From: Pigmentiphaga humi | GTDB taxonomy: Bacteria > Pseudomonadota > Gammaproteobacteria > Burkholderiales > Burkholderiaceae_B | Length of the DNA stretch: 62,191 bases | Direction: 5' to 3' | NCBI RefSeq assembly: GCF_900606115.1 | Contig: NZ_UWPJ01000004.1 | Coordinates: forward strand, 1 to 62,191 | Shown here: piece by piece, positions 52,465-60,508 of the stretch | How positions within the stretch are numbered: the stretch's first letter is position 1 | How the letters are laid out: the number at the start of each line of letters is the position of its first letter | Translations under genes and position numbers: made by a program | Notes under the pieces: model-generated | The model's input: only the letters and a program-made list of their open reading frames with translations | Databases searched by the model: none | Told to the model about the DNA's origin: nothing

Positions 52465-53297
52465 GCGGCGGCATGAATGCGCAGGATGCCGGCGCCGTGC
52501 CGCCGGACGACGCGCCTGCCGGCCTGGCCGGTTTGCCGACGCGCTGGCGCGCGGGGGGCACCGGCGCGCACGGTTCGGTGCTGATGCTGCATTCGCTCGG
52601 CCTGGACCGACTCGCATTCGATCCGCTGCGCGCGGTGCTGGACCGGGGATGGCGGGCGGCTTCGTTCGACCAGTACGGGCACGGCGCCGCGTCGATGCAC
52701 GTGCGCTTCACGCTGGACGATTGCGTGGATGCTGCCCGGGCAGCCATCGAGGCGCTGGGCCCGGGGCCCGTGCACCTGGTCGGCCATTCGATGGGCGGCG
52801 CGATCGCCGCTCTGGCCGCATCCCGCGCCGGTGCGCGCGTGGCCAGCCTGGCACTGATCGCGAGCCCTCCTGCGGGCGGCGCGGCCTACCGCGACCGCGG
52901 CGAGCAGGCGCGGCGGCAGGGCGTGGAAGCGCAGGTCGCCGGCACGATGGCGCGTTGGTTCGGCCCGGAGCCCGGACCGGCCGCCGCGGCCGGGATGGAT
53001 TACGCCCGGGCCGCGCTGCGATCCATGCAGGCCGAAGGGCTGGCCTGCAGCTGGGACGCGCTGGCGGCATTCCCTGGCTACGCGGGCTTGCGTGATGCGC
53101 TGCCCCGCGTGCTGTGCATGGCCGCCGCCGACGACCTTTCCACGCCGCCCGAAGCCATGGCGCGCATCGTCCGGGACTGTCGCCCCGGGGCGGCCGAGCT
53201 TCGGGAGCTCGCCGGCGGCGGCCATATGGCGCCGCTGGCCAGGCCGGCCGACGTTGCGGCGCTGCTGCAGGCCTTCTGGCGCCGGACTTCATCTTGA
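52461..53297 (+). CDS. Alpha/beta hydrolase, enol-lactonase-like
   Basis: A 278-aa cytoplasmic hydrolase with the nucleophile elbow GHSMGG near residue 110 and the oxyanion HSLGLDR near residue 45; the Asp (AADDLSTPPEA) and His (GGGHMAPLA) of the triad are at about residues 220 and 255. It is closest to 3-oxoadipate enol-lactonase-type enzymes. The GTG start at 52461 overlaps the CoA-transferase stop and follows GGAGG at 52449-52453 with 7-bp spacing; an ATG at 52473 has no such site. It may open a ring lactone in the operon's pathway, which is inference. Confidence 0.82.
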   Translation: MSGGMNAQDAGAVPPDDAPAGLAGLPTRWRAGGTGAHGSVLMLHSLGLDRLAFDPLRAVLDRGWRAASFDQYGHGAASMHVRFTLDDCVDAARAAIEALGPGPVHLVGHSMGGAIAALAASRAGARVASLALIASPPAGGAAYRDRGEQARRQGVEAQVAGTMARWFGPEPGPAAAAGMDYARAALRSMQAEGLACSWDALAAFPGYAGLRDALPRVLCMAAADDLSTPPEAMARIVRDCRPGAAELRELAGGGHMAPLARPADVAALLQAFWRRTSS

Positions 53298-53368
53298 AAT
53301 CGCTGTCATTCAGAGCCGGGCACCTGCGCGACGTACGCATTGCCCGGCAACAACCAAAGGAGATTCAC

Positions 53369-54343
53369 TTGAACACACGCATATTCGCTTCGGCGGCCCT
53401 GGCCGCGGCCTTTTTTTCGTGCGCGGCGCCCGCGGCGCATGCCGACGCTGCCTATCCCACCCGCGCGGTGCGCCTGATCGTGCCGTTCGCCCCGGGCGGC
53501 CCCATCGACCAGACCGCGCGCATCATGTCGCAGCGGCTGACCGAGCTGTGGGGCAAGCCGGTGGTCGTGGAGAACCGCACCGGCGCCAACGGCGTCATCG
53601 CCGCCGAGGCGGCCATGCAAGCCCCGGCCGACGGCTATACCCTGCTGTTCTCGGTGATCCACCACACCGTGCTGCCCAGCCTGCAGAAGCTTCCCTACGA
53701 TATCGAGAAAGACTTCCTGCCCGTTACGCTGGCGGCGGTCTATCCCATCATCCTGGTCGTGCGCCCGGACCTGCCGGTGCGCACGGTCCAGGAACTGACG
53801 AAGATGGCCAAGGCGCGCCCGGGCAAGCTCAGTTTCGGCCACTCCGGCTACGGCGGCGGCACCCACCTGGCGGGCGAGCTGTTCAAGATGCAGGCCGGGG
53901 TGGACCTGCTGGCCGTTCCCTACAAAGGCAGCGCGCCCGCGATGGCCGATCTGCTGGGCGGACATGTCGATCTGATGTTCAGCGACGCGCCCACCGCGCT
54001 ACCCCACATCCAGATGGGCAAGCTGCGTCAGCTCGGCATCTCCACGCCGGAGCGTTCGGCGCTGGCGCCCGAACTGCCGACGATTTCCGAGAGCGGCGTG
54101 CCGGGCTACGAGGCCTATTCGTGGGGAGGCATTTCGGTGCGCGCCGGGACGCCGCCTGCGGTCGTGGCGAAGATCAACGCCGACATCGTCAAGATGCTGA
54201 AAGACCCGGCGACCCAGGAGCAGATGCTCAAGATCGGCGCCGAGCCCAAGCCCCAGACGCCGCAAGAGTACGCTGCCTTCATCCGGACGGAAATCGAGAA
54301 GTGGGCCAAGGTGGTGAAGCAGGCCAACATTCGCATGGATTGA
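53369..54343 (+). CDS. Bug/TctC-family periplasmic substrate-binding protein
   Basis: A 324-aa secreted receptor starting with TTG at 53369 after a good AAGGAG site (53357-53362). The signal peptide is residues 1-26 (NTRIFASAALAAAFFSCA...HA), then YPTRAVRLIVPFAPGGPIDQ, VVENRTGANGVIAAE and the ligand loop LAVPYKGSAPAMADL. It lies between hydrolase and NicC-like monooxygenase in the same operon, and is the fourth Bug protein in the window. Its ligand is probably the operon's substrate. Confidence 0.92.
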   Translation: MNTRIFASAALAAAFFSCAAPAAHADAAYPTRAVRLIVPFAPGGPIDQTARIMSQRLTELWGKPVVVENRTGANGVIAAEAAMQAPADGYTLLFSVIHHTVLPSLQKLPYDIEKDFLPVTLAAVYPIILVVRPDLPVRTVQELTKMAKARPGKLSFGHSGYGGGTHLAGELFKMQAGVDLLAVPYKGSAPAMADLLGGHVDLMFSDAPTALPHIQMGKLRQLGISTPERSALAPELPTISESGVPGYEAYSWGGISVRAGTPPAVVAKINADIVKMLKDPATQEQMLKIGAEPKPQTPQEYAAFIRTEIEKWAKVVKQANIRMD

Positions 54344-54389
54344 CCCGCGCGCAGCCGGGCGGGCAGTCGAATCAAGGAGCAAGCACACA

Positions 54390-55532
54390 ATGAGTATCAA
54401 GACAGTCGCAATCATCGGCGCCGGCATCGGCGGCCTGACCGCCGCCGCATTGCTTCAGCGCAATGGCTTCCAGGTGCGGGTCTACGAGCAGGCCAAGCGC
54501 TTCGCGCGAATAGGCGCGGGCATCCAGCAGAGTTCCAATGCCGTGCGCGTGCTGCGCGCGCTGGGCCTGGAAGACGCCCTGCGCCAACTGGCGTTCCGTC
54601 CGCAGTCGTGGAATAACCGGGAGTGGGACACGGGAGCGGTCAAGTACGAGCTGCCCCTGGGGGATACCTTCGAGCAGCGCTATGGCGCGCCGTATCTGCT
54701 GATGCATCGGGGCGACCTGCACGCGGCGCTGTTCGGCGCGGTGGACCCGGACAGCGTCCAGCTCGACAAGACGCTGGAAGAGGTTTCGCAGGACGGCTCC
54801 GGCGTGGCCATGCGTTTTGCCGACGGCAGCAGCGCGCAGGCCGATGTGCTGATCGGCGCGGACGGCGTGCACTCGGTCGTGCGCGAAACCCTGCTGGGCC
54901 AGGAGGCGCCGCGCTTTACCGGCCGCGTCGCGTACCGCACCACTTTTCCCGCATCCCTGCTCGATGGCTACGCGATCGACGACTGCACGAAGTGGTGGGG
55001 GCCGGACCGCCACATCGTGATCTATTACGTCACGCCGCGCCGCGACGAGGTCTACTTCGTGACCAGCGTTCCCGAGCCGGAGTGGCGCACCGAGTCGTGG
55101 TCGGCCAAGGGCGACATGGACCAGCTCCGCGCCGCGTTCGAGGGCTTCCACCCGCAGGTCCGGCGCGTGCTGGAGGCCTGCCCCGAAGCCTACAAGTGGG
55201 CGCTGTACGAACGCGATCCGCTGCCGCGCTGGAGCGAGGGCCGCATCGCGCTGCTGGGCGACGCCTGCCATCCCATGGTGCCGTATATGGCGCAGGGCGC
55301 GGCGACGGCGATCGAGGACGCGGCGATGCTGTTGCGCTGCATGCAGGAAGGGGGCGGGGCAGAGACGGTGTTCACGCGCTATGAGGACAGCCGCAAGGCG
55401 AGGGCGTCGCAGATACAGTTGACCTCCCACCACAACAAGTGGATGAGTACCCGGACCGACCCGGACTGGGTCTACGGCTACGACGTCTGGAAGGAGCCGC
55501 TGGCGCCCCGGCGCGCGCACGCCGAGGCTTGA
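54390..55532 (+). CDS. NicC-like FAD-dependent aromatic monooxygenase
   Basis: A 380-aa group A flavin monooxygenase close to 6-hydroxynicotinate 3-monooxygenase. FAD motifs are GAGIGG (residues 10-15), ADVLIGADGVHS near residue 151 (DG), and LLGDACHPM (GD, residues 288-295). The NicC-like block CTKWWGPDRHIVIYY (199-213) keeps Cys199, His208 and Tyr212; the C-terminal DWVYGYD is also shared. Two residues reported as important in NicC (His47, His302) are replaced by Gln46 and Tyr299 here. So the enzyme probably hydroxylates a related but different aromatic acid. It is the last gene of the operon and converges with htrA. Confidence 0.85.
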   Translation: MSIKTVAIIGAGIGGLTAAALLQRNGFQVRVYEQAKRFARIGAGIQQSSNAVRVLRALGLEDALRQLAFRPQSWNNREWDTGAVKYELPLGDTFEQRYGAPYLLMHRGDLHAALFGAVDPDSVQLDKTLEEVSQDGSGVAMRFADGSSAQADVLIGADGVHSVVRETLLGQEAPRFTGRVAYRTTFPASLLDGYAIDDCTKWWGPDRHIVIYYVTPRRDEVYFVTSVPEPEWRTESWSAKGDMDQLRAAFEGFHPQVRRVLEACPEAYKWALYERDPLPRWSEGRIALLGDACHPMVPYMAQGAATAIEDAAMLLRCMQEGGGAETVFTRYEDSRKARASQIQLTSHHNKWMSTRTDPDWVYGYDVWKEPLAPRRAHAEA

Positions 55533-55546
55533 GCGGACCCGCGGAG

Positions 55547-56998
55547 TCAGCCTATCCGCACCGGCACGAAGAGCTTGGCATCCCCGCGCTGAACCAGCAG
55601 CGCGACGTTCTTGCCCGCCTTGTCCAGCAGCGAGCGGACCTGGCCCACGCTTTGCACCGGCACGCCGTTGAACGACAGCAGCACGTCGCCCGCTTCGACG
55701 CCCGCCTGTTGGGCCGGGCCGCCGACCTGCTCGATCAGCAGGCCGTCCTGGCTGCCCAGCGCCTGTTGCTCCTGCGGCGTGAGCTGGCGCAGCGCCAGGC
55801 CCAGCTTGCCGTGCGCGGCGCCCTGACCATCGGCGCGGGCCGAGGCTTCCGGCTTGGCGCCGCCCAGCGTGGCGACGATGTTGCGTTCGCTGCCGCCGCG
55901 CCAGACCGAGAGCTCGACCTGGTCGCCCGGCGAGGCGAGGCTGATCACCGCGGGCAGGTCGCCCGACGAGACCACGGGCTTGCCGTCGATCTTGCGAATG
56001 ACGTCGCCGGAGGCCAGGCCGGCCTTGTCGGCCGGGCTGCCTTTTTCGACGCTGGCGATCAGCGCGCCGCTGGGCGAGTCCAGCTTGAACGAGTCGGCCA
56101 GCGCCTGGTTGACGTCCTGGATGGTGACGCCCAGGCGCGCATGGCGCACTTCGCCGTGGGCCACGATCTGGTCCTTGATTTTGCCTGCCAGGTCGATGGG
56201 AATGGCGAACGACAGGCCCTGGTAGCCGCCGGTCTGGCTGTAGATCTGCGAGTTGATGCCGACCACCTCGCCGCGCGAATTGAACAGCGGTCCGCCCGAA
56301 TTGCCGGGGTTGACGGCCACGTCGGTCTGGATGAACGGCACCGAGCCGTCATTGGGCAGCGAGCGGCCCTTGGCGCTGACCACGCCGGCGGTGACGGTGT
56401 TCTCCAGGCCGTAGGGCGAGCCGATGGCCAGCACCCATTCGCCCACGCGCAGGTCGCCCGGATTGCCGAGCGCGACCACGGGCAGGTCCTTGGCGTCGAT
56501 CTTGATCACCGCGACGTCGGTCTGCGGGTCCGAGCCGAGCACCTTGGCCTGGAATTCGCGCCGGTCGGTCAGCTTGACCGTGACTTCCTTGGCGCCGTTG
56601 ACCACGTGCGCGTTGGTCAGGATGATGCCGTTCGGGCTGACGATGAAGCCCGAGCCCTGGCCGCGCATGGGCACGCTGCGGGCGCCGCCGCCCTGGCCGC
56701 CCGGGTAGCCGGGAAAGCCGTGGAAGAATTGCGCGAAGGGGTCTTCTTCCTCGGCCGACACCTTGGTGGTGCCGACCACGCTGATGTTGACCACGGCCGG
56801 GCCGTAGCGCTGGGTGATCTGCGAGAAATCGGGGGGCGTAACGGCACCGACCGGCGCGGCCTGCTGGGCCGGGGCGGCCGCGGCGACGGTTTCGGGCGCG
56901 GATGCCTGCTTGAAGGCGGTGGCGCCGGCGGCGCCGAAGACGCCTGCGGCAACCAGCGCCACGGCAAGATGCGAAGCGGAGAATCTGCGGGTGTTCAT
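55547..56998 (-). CDS. mucD: Periplasmic serine protease/chaperone of the DegP/MucD (HtrA) family
   Basis: A 483-aa secreted protease. A signal peptide (residues 1-28) precedes the chymotrypsin-like domain with triad His131 (TNAHVVNG), Asp161 (TDVAVIKID) and Ser234 (GNSGGPL). Two PDZ domains follow (about residues 280-370 and 390-475, with PADKAGLASGDVI and QQAGVEAGDVLLSF). It degrades or refolds misfolded envelope proteins. Start at 56998 gives MNTRRFSASH; an ATG ten codons upstream is less likely. The two-component genes upstream (kinase, regulator) read into it on the same strand. Confidence 0.93.
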   Translation of the reverse strand: MNTRRFSASHLAVALVAAGVFGAAGATAFKQASAPETVAAAAPAQQAAPVGAVTPPDFSQITQRYGPAVVNISVVGTTKVSAEEEDPFAQFFHGFPGYPGGQGGGARSVPMRGQGSGFIVSPNGIILTNAHVVNGAKEVTVKLTDRREFQAKVLGSDPQTDVAVIKIDAKDLPVVALGNPGDLRVGEWVLAIGSPYGLENTVTAGVVSAKGRSLPNDGSVPFIQTDVAVNPGNSGGPLFNSRGEVVGINSQIYSQTGGYQGLSFAIPIDLAGKIKDQIVAHGEVRHARLGVTIQDVNQALADSFKLDSPSGALIASVEKGSPADKAGLASGDVIRKIDGKPVVSSGDLPAVISLASPGDQVELSVWRGGSERNIVATLGGAKPEASARADGQGAAHGKLGLALRQLTPQEQQALGSQDGLLIEQVGGPAQQAGVEAGDVLLSFNGVPVQSVGQVRSLLDKAGKNVALLVQRGDAKLFVPVRIG

Positions 56999-57079
56999 GG
57001 TGGGCTCCTGCGCCATGTAATGAGACATGGCGTCATGGTGGAGCCGGATTCTTAAAGCACGCTTAAGCGGGGAAGAGCC

Positions 57080-58402
57080 CTAGGCTTTGCGCGGAGGAAA
57101 GCGGACCCGCACGCGCAGTCCGCCCAGCGGCGCGTCCAGCAATTCCACCGTGGCGCCGTGGCGCTGCGCGATGGCCTGGACGATGGCCAGCCCCAGTCCG
57201 CTGCCTTGCGCGCCGGCGCCCTGCGCGCGGTAGAAGCGGTCGAAGACGCGGGCGCGCTCGCCGGGCGGGATGCCCGGGCCGTCGTCGTCGATGTCGAGCA
57301 CGGCGCCGGCCGGGCTCTCGCCCAGGCGGATATCCACCCGGCCGGCGTCGGGGGCGTACTTGACCGCATTGTCCAGCACGTTGCGCACCAGCAGCACCAG
57401 CCCGTCGTGCCGGCCCTGCACGCGCGCGTGTTCCTCGCCTTCCATGCCGATGTCGATGCCGCGCGCCTGGGCCTGGGGCAGGACGTCGGCCAACGCGGCG
57501 CGGACCACGTCGGCCAGGTCTATCCACGACGTGCCGGATTCCGCGTCTTCCTGCCGCGCCAGCGACAGCAGCTGCTCGATCAGCCGCGTGGCGCGGTCCA
57601 TGCCTGCGGCCAGGCGCTCCATGGCGAGCTGGCGCGCGGGTTCGTCGCCCGCGCGCCGCAGCGATTGCAACTGCAGCTTGAGCGCCGCGAGCGGTGAGCG
57701 CAGCTCGTGGGCGGCATCGCCGACGAACTGCTTCTGCGCGGCGAAGGCGCGGCGCACGCGCGCCAGCAGCAGGTTCAGTTCGTGCACCAGCGGCTGTACC
57801 TCGTCGGGCAGGCCGGCTTCGCTCACGGGAGAGAGGTCGTCGGGCTGGCGCGCCGCCACCTGGCGGCGCGCGCGTTCGACCGGCAGCAGCGAGCGGCTCA
57901 CCACCCACCAGACCACCAGCATCAGCAGCGGCGCCATCGCGGCGATCGGCCAGATGGTGCGCAGCGCCAGCGTGCGCGCCATGCCGGTGCGCACGCGCAT
58001 GTCCTGCGCGACCTGGATGATCTGCAGCGGCGCCTGCATGGAATACATCCGGTAGGTCGTGCCCTCGGTTTCGACGTTCGAGAAACCCAGCACGATGCGG
58101 TCGGGCAGCACCAGCCGGGGCGTGGAGCGGAACAGGCGCACGCCGTCGGGCGTCCAGATCTGGATGATGAGGTCGCGGCTGGCGGGGTCGTCCAGCAGGC
58201 CGCCTTCCGGCCCGCCGCCCAGGAGCGGGTTGCCGCCGCTCAGCGAGATGGCGGTGCGCTGCAATTGGTAATCGAAGATCTCGTCGGTCTGGATCAGCGC
58301 GCCGCGGTAGGCGATGGCGCCCTGGATCAGCGCGGCCACGAAGATCGCCGCCGGCAGGAAGACGAGCAGGCGTCCGCGCAGCGAATGGGCGGCCGCTTTC
58401 AT
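57080..58402 (-). CDS. Sensor histidine kinase, TctE/QseC-like
   Basis: A 440-aa membrane sensor kinase. Two membrane helices are at about residues 12-30 (LVFLPAAIFVAALIQGAIA) and 155-178 (LRTIWPIAAMAPLLMLVVWWVVS), with a periplasmic sensor between. A HAMP-like stretch is followed by the phosphoaccepting His in DAAHELRSPLAAL near residue 235 and the ATP site (NVLDNAVKYAPDAG, DDGPGIPPG, GSGLGLAIVQ). The start overlaps the response-regulator stop in ATGA. The type resembles TctE of tricarboxylate sensing; the ligand is unknown. The downstream gene is mucD. Confidence 0.9.
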   Translation of the reverse strand: MKAAAHSLRGRLLVFLPAAIFVAALIQGAIAYRGALIQTDEIFDYQLQRTAISLSGGNPLLGGGPEGGLLDDPASRDLIIQIWTPDGVRLFRSTPRLVLPDRIVLGFSNVETEGTTYRMYSMQAPLQIIQVAQDMRVRTGMARTLALRTIWPIAAMAPLLMLVVWWVVSRSLLPVERARRQVAARQPDDLSPVSEAGLPDEVQPLVHELNLLLARVRRAFAAQKQFVGDAAHELRSPLAALKLQLQSLRRAGDEPARQLAMERLAAGMDRATRLIEQLLSLARQEDAESGTSWIDLADVVRAALADVLPQAQARGIDIGMEGEEHARVQGRHDGLVLLVRNVLDNAVKYAPDAGRVDIRLGESPAGAVLDIDDDGPGIPPGERARVFDRFYRAQGAGAQGSGLGLAIVQAIAQRHGATVELLDAPLGGLRVRVRFPPRKA

Positions 58403-59058
58403 GATTTGGGGATCACGTAGCCCACGCCGCGCACGGTCTGGATGAAATCGGCGCCCAGTTTCTTGCGCAAGCCATGGATGTAGACCTCGACCGCGTTGCT
58501 GCTGATTTCGTCCTTCCAGCTGTAGAGCTTTTCCTCCAGCTGTGCACGCGACAGGATCAGGCCGGGCCGGGCGAGCAGGGGTTCGAGCACGGCCCATTCG
58601 CGCGCGGTCAGCGCGACCGGCTGGCCGTTCACCGCCGCTTCGCGCGTGGCCGGGTCCAGCGTGACGCCGGCGTGCTCGTACAGCGGCGCGGCGCGGCCCG
58701 CGCTGCGGCGGATCAGCGCCCGGATGCGGGCGAGCACTTCATCCACGTCGTAAGGCTTGACGACGTAGTCGTCGGCGCCCGCATCCAGTCCGGCGATGCG
58801 CTGCTCGACCGCGTCGCGCGCGGTGGCGACGATGACCGGCGTAAGCAGTTTGCGGGCCCGCAGTTCGCGCAGCACCGCCAGACCGTCGCCGTCGGGCAGG
58901 CCCAGGTCCAGCAGCACCAGGTCGTAGCGCTCGGTACGCAGCGCGGTATCGGCGCTGGCGGCATTCTTGACCCAGTCCACCGCGTAATGCTCGGCGCGCA
59001 GCACGTCGAGCACGCTTTCGCCGATCATGGGGTCGTCTTCTACCAAAAGGAGCCTCAT
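58399..59058 (-). CDS. Response regulator, TctD/QseB-like (OmpR family)
   Basis: A 219-aa regulator with a receiver (acidic EDD at residues 7-9, phosphorylated Asp51 in LLDLGLPDGDG) and a C-terminal winged helix (about residues 125-215, LTAREWAVLEPLLARPGL and NAVEVYIHGLRKKLG). It is translationally coupled to the kinase (ATGA at 58399-58402). The two, with mucD after them, may form an envelope-stress unit; this is inference from order. Confidence 0.92.
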   Translation of the reverse strand: MRLLLVEDDPMIGESVLDVLRAEHYAVDWVKNAASADTALRTERYDLVLLDLGLPDGDGLAVLRELRARKLLTPVIVATARDAVEQRIAGLDAGADDYVVKPYDVDEVLARIRALIRRSAGRAAPLYEHAGVTLDPATREAAVNGQPVALTAREWAVLEPLLARPGLILSRAQLEEKLYSWKDEISSNAVEVYIHGLRKKLGADFIQTVRGVGYVIPKS

Positions 59059-59079
59059 ATCCCTGCGAGTTTATCTGCA

Positions 59080-59107
59080 TTGGCCGCGCTTGGCGGGCGC
59101 ATACAAT
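59080..59107 (+). promoter_or_regulatory. Candidate promoter overlapping an in-frame ATG of rfaE2
   Basis: TTGGCC (59080-59085) and TACAAT (59102-59107) are 16 bp apart in the divergent gap between the response regulator and rfaE2. The -10 overlaps the ATG at 59106, so a transcript starting near 59114 would lack that codon. Confidence 0.45.
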
Positions 59108-59147
59108 GCAGGGTCCGCCCGTGTGGCGTTTTGCGTCGTTTCCTATC

Positions 59148-59627
59148 GTGCCTGCCAGTTTCGAAGCCAAGATCCTCAGTCCCGAAGCATGCGTGGCCGC
59201 GCGCGCGGGGTGGCCGCGGCCGGTGGTGTTCACCAACGGGGTGTTCGACATCCTGCACCGCGGCCATGTGAGCTATCTGGACGAAGCGGCCCAGTTGGGC
59301 GCGATGCTGGTGGTGGCGGTGAATACCGACGCGTCGGCGCGGCGGCTGGGCAAGGGTCCGGACCGGCCGCTCAATGGCCAGGACGACCGGGCCGCGTTGC
59401 TGGCCTCGCTGGCGTCGGTGGACGTGGTGACCTGGTTCGACGAGGATACGCCGCTGGAACTGATCGGCAGGCTGCGTCCCGACCTGATCGTCAAGGGCGG
59501 CGACTACGACATGGACAAGCTGGCCGAGACCGCGCTGGTGCGCAGCTGGGGCGGCGATGCGGTCGCTATCGATTTCGAGCACGACCGCTCGACCACCACG
59601 CTGGTCCAACGCATCCGCGCGCGCTGA
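59148..59627 (+). CDS. rfaE2: D-glycero-beta-D-manno-heptose 1-phosphate adenylyltransferase (RfaE domain 2)
   Basis: A 159-aa nucleotidyltransferase that makes ADP-heptose for lipopolysaccharide core. The signature VFTNGVFDILHRGHVSYL (residues 27-44 from the GTG start) has the HxGH motif; VNTDASARRLGKGPDRPLN and ADLIVKGGDYD-like RPDLIVKGGDYDMD are further family blocks. A GTG start at 59148 gives about 160 aa as in stand-alone RfaE2 proteins. The ATG at 59106 would add 14 unconserved residues and overlaps a -10 box. No kinase (rfaE1) domain is fused. Confidence 0.87.
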   Translation: MPASFEAKILSPEACVAARAGWPRPVVFTNGVFDILHRGHVSYLDEAAQLGAMLVVAVNTDASARRLGKGPDRPLNGQDDRAALLASLASVDVVTWFDEDTPLELIGRLRPDLIVKGGDYDMDKLAETALVRSWGGDAVAIDFEHDRSTTTLVQRIRAR

Positions 59628-59633
59628 GCCCCG

Positions 59634-60503
59634 TCAGGGGCAGGCGCGCAGCGTGGCCAGCGCATAGCGCTGCCGCGCTTCGTCGAGGGTGCGAAGGTCC
59701 GCCGGCCGCAGTCCTTCCAGGCGCAGCCACCCTTTGGCCAGGCTGGCGCGTTCCAGCACTCTGGCATTGCGCACGCCCTGCTCCTGCAGCGCGGCGGCAT
59801 GTTTCTTCGCGCCGGCCTCGGTACTGAACACGCCCAGCGAAATGGCGTGCTGCAGCGGCCCCTCCTGGATCACGAAATAGTCTTTGACGCCGCTCTTGCC
59901 GAGCTGCGCGGCAGCCGCCTGCACGGCGGCGGCGTTGGGCAGCGGCGGCACTATGACCATCCACCCCGGCTTGCCGTTCTCGCGGCGGATGTCCTGGCGG
60001 GCGTGGGGCAGGCGTTCGCTGGCCCATTTGCGGGCGCCGGCAAGCTCGGCCTCGGCCAGCGCCCCCCATTCGCGGCAGGCGAGCTCGACGGGCGTGGAAG
60101 CGGGCGCAGGCGTAAGCGGAGCCGCCTGGGATGGGGCCGCGGCCTGTCTTTCGGCCGCTTCTGCGGCCTCGCCGGGTGCAGTGGCGGTAGCGTCGCCGGC
60201 CGCCGTTTCGCCGGGGCCCGCCGGTGCGGCGGCTCCGGGCGCATCGGTGGATGCCGCGGGCGGCCGTGGCGCAGCCGGCTCGGGCGCCGGCGAGACCGGC
60301 GCCTCGGCGGGCGCGACGGGAACGGTCTCGGCGGTGGCGTTCATGCCGGGCAGCCGCGGCACCTGGATCGTGTCGGCGCGGATTTCGGTACGCAGCCGGG
60401 CAGGGTCGCGGCCGCGCTCCGAGATGGGCTGGCCGAACCAGCCGTGGTCGAGCGCGAACAGCGCGACATTGGCCAGGAGCAGGATGACGAACAGGCTGCG
60501 CAT
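59634..60503 (-). CDS. SPOR-domain membrane protein
   Basis: A 289-aa protein with an N-terminal membrane anchor (MRSLFVILLLANVALFALD, residues 1-19), a long Pro/Ala/Glu-rich periplasmic linker (about residues 55-140), and a C-terminal SPOR domain (about 175-260, with YFVIQEGPLQHAISLGVFST and AAALQEQGVRNARV) that binds denuded peptidoglycan at division sites. It lies directly downstream of coaX. The role is probably in cell division or wall remodelling. Confidence 0.85.
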   Translation of the reverse strand: MRSLFVILLLANVALFALDHGWFGQPISERGRDPARLRTEIRADTIQVPRLPGMNATAETVPVAPAEAPVSPAPEPAAPRPPAASTDAPGAAAPAGPGETAAGDATATAPGEAAEAAERQAAAPSQAAPLTPAPASTPVELACREWGALAEAELAGARKWASERLPHARQDIRRENGKPGWMVIVPPLPNAAAVQAAAAQLGKSGVKDYFVIQEGPLQHAISLGVFSTEAGAKKHAAALQEQGVRNARVLERASLAKGWLRLEGLRPADLRTLDEARQRYALATLRACP

Positions 60504-60508
60504 GAGGG

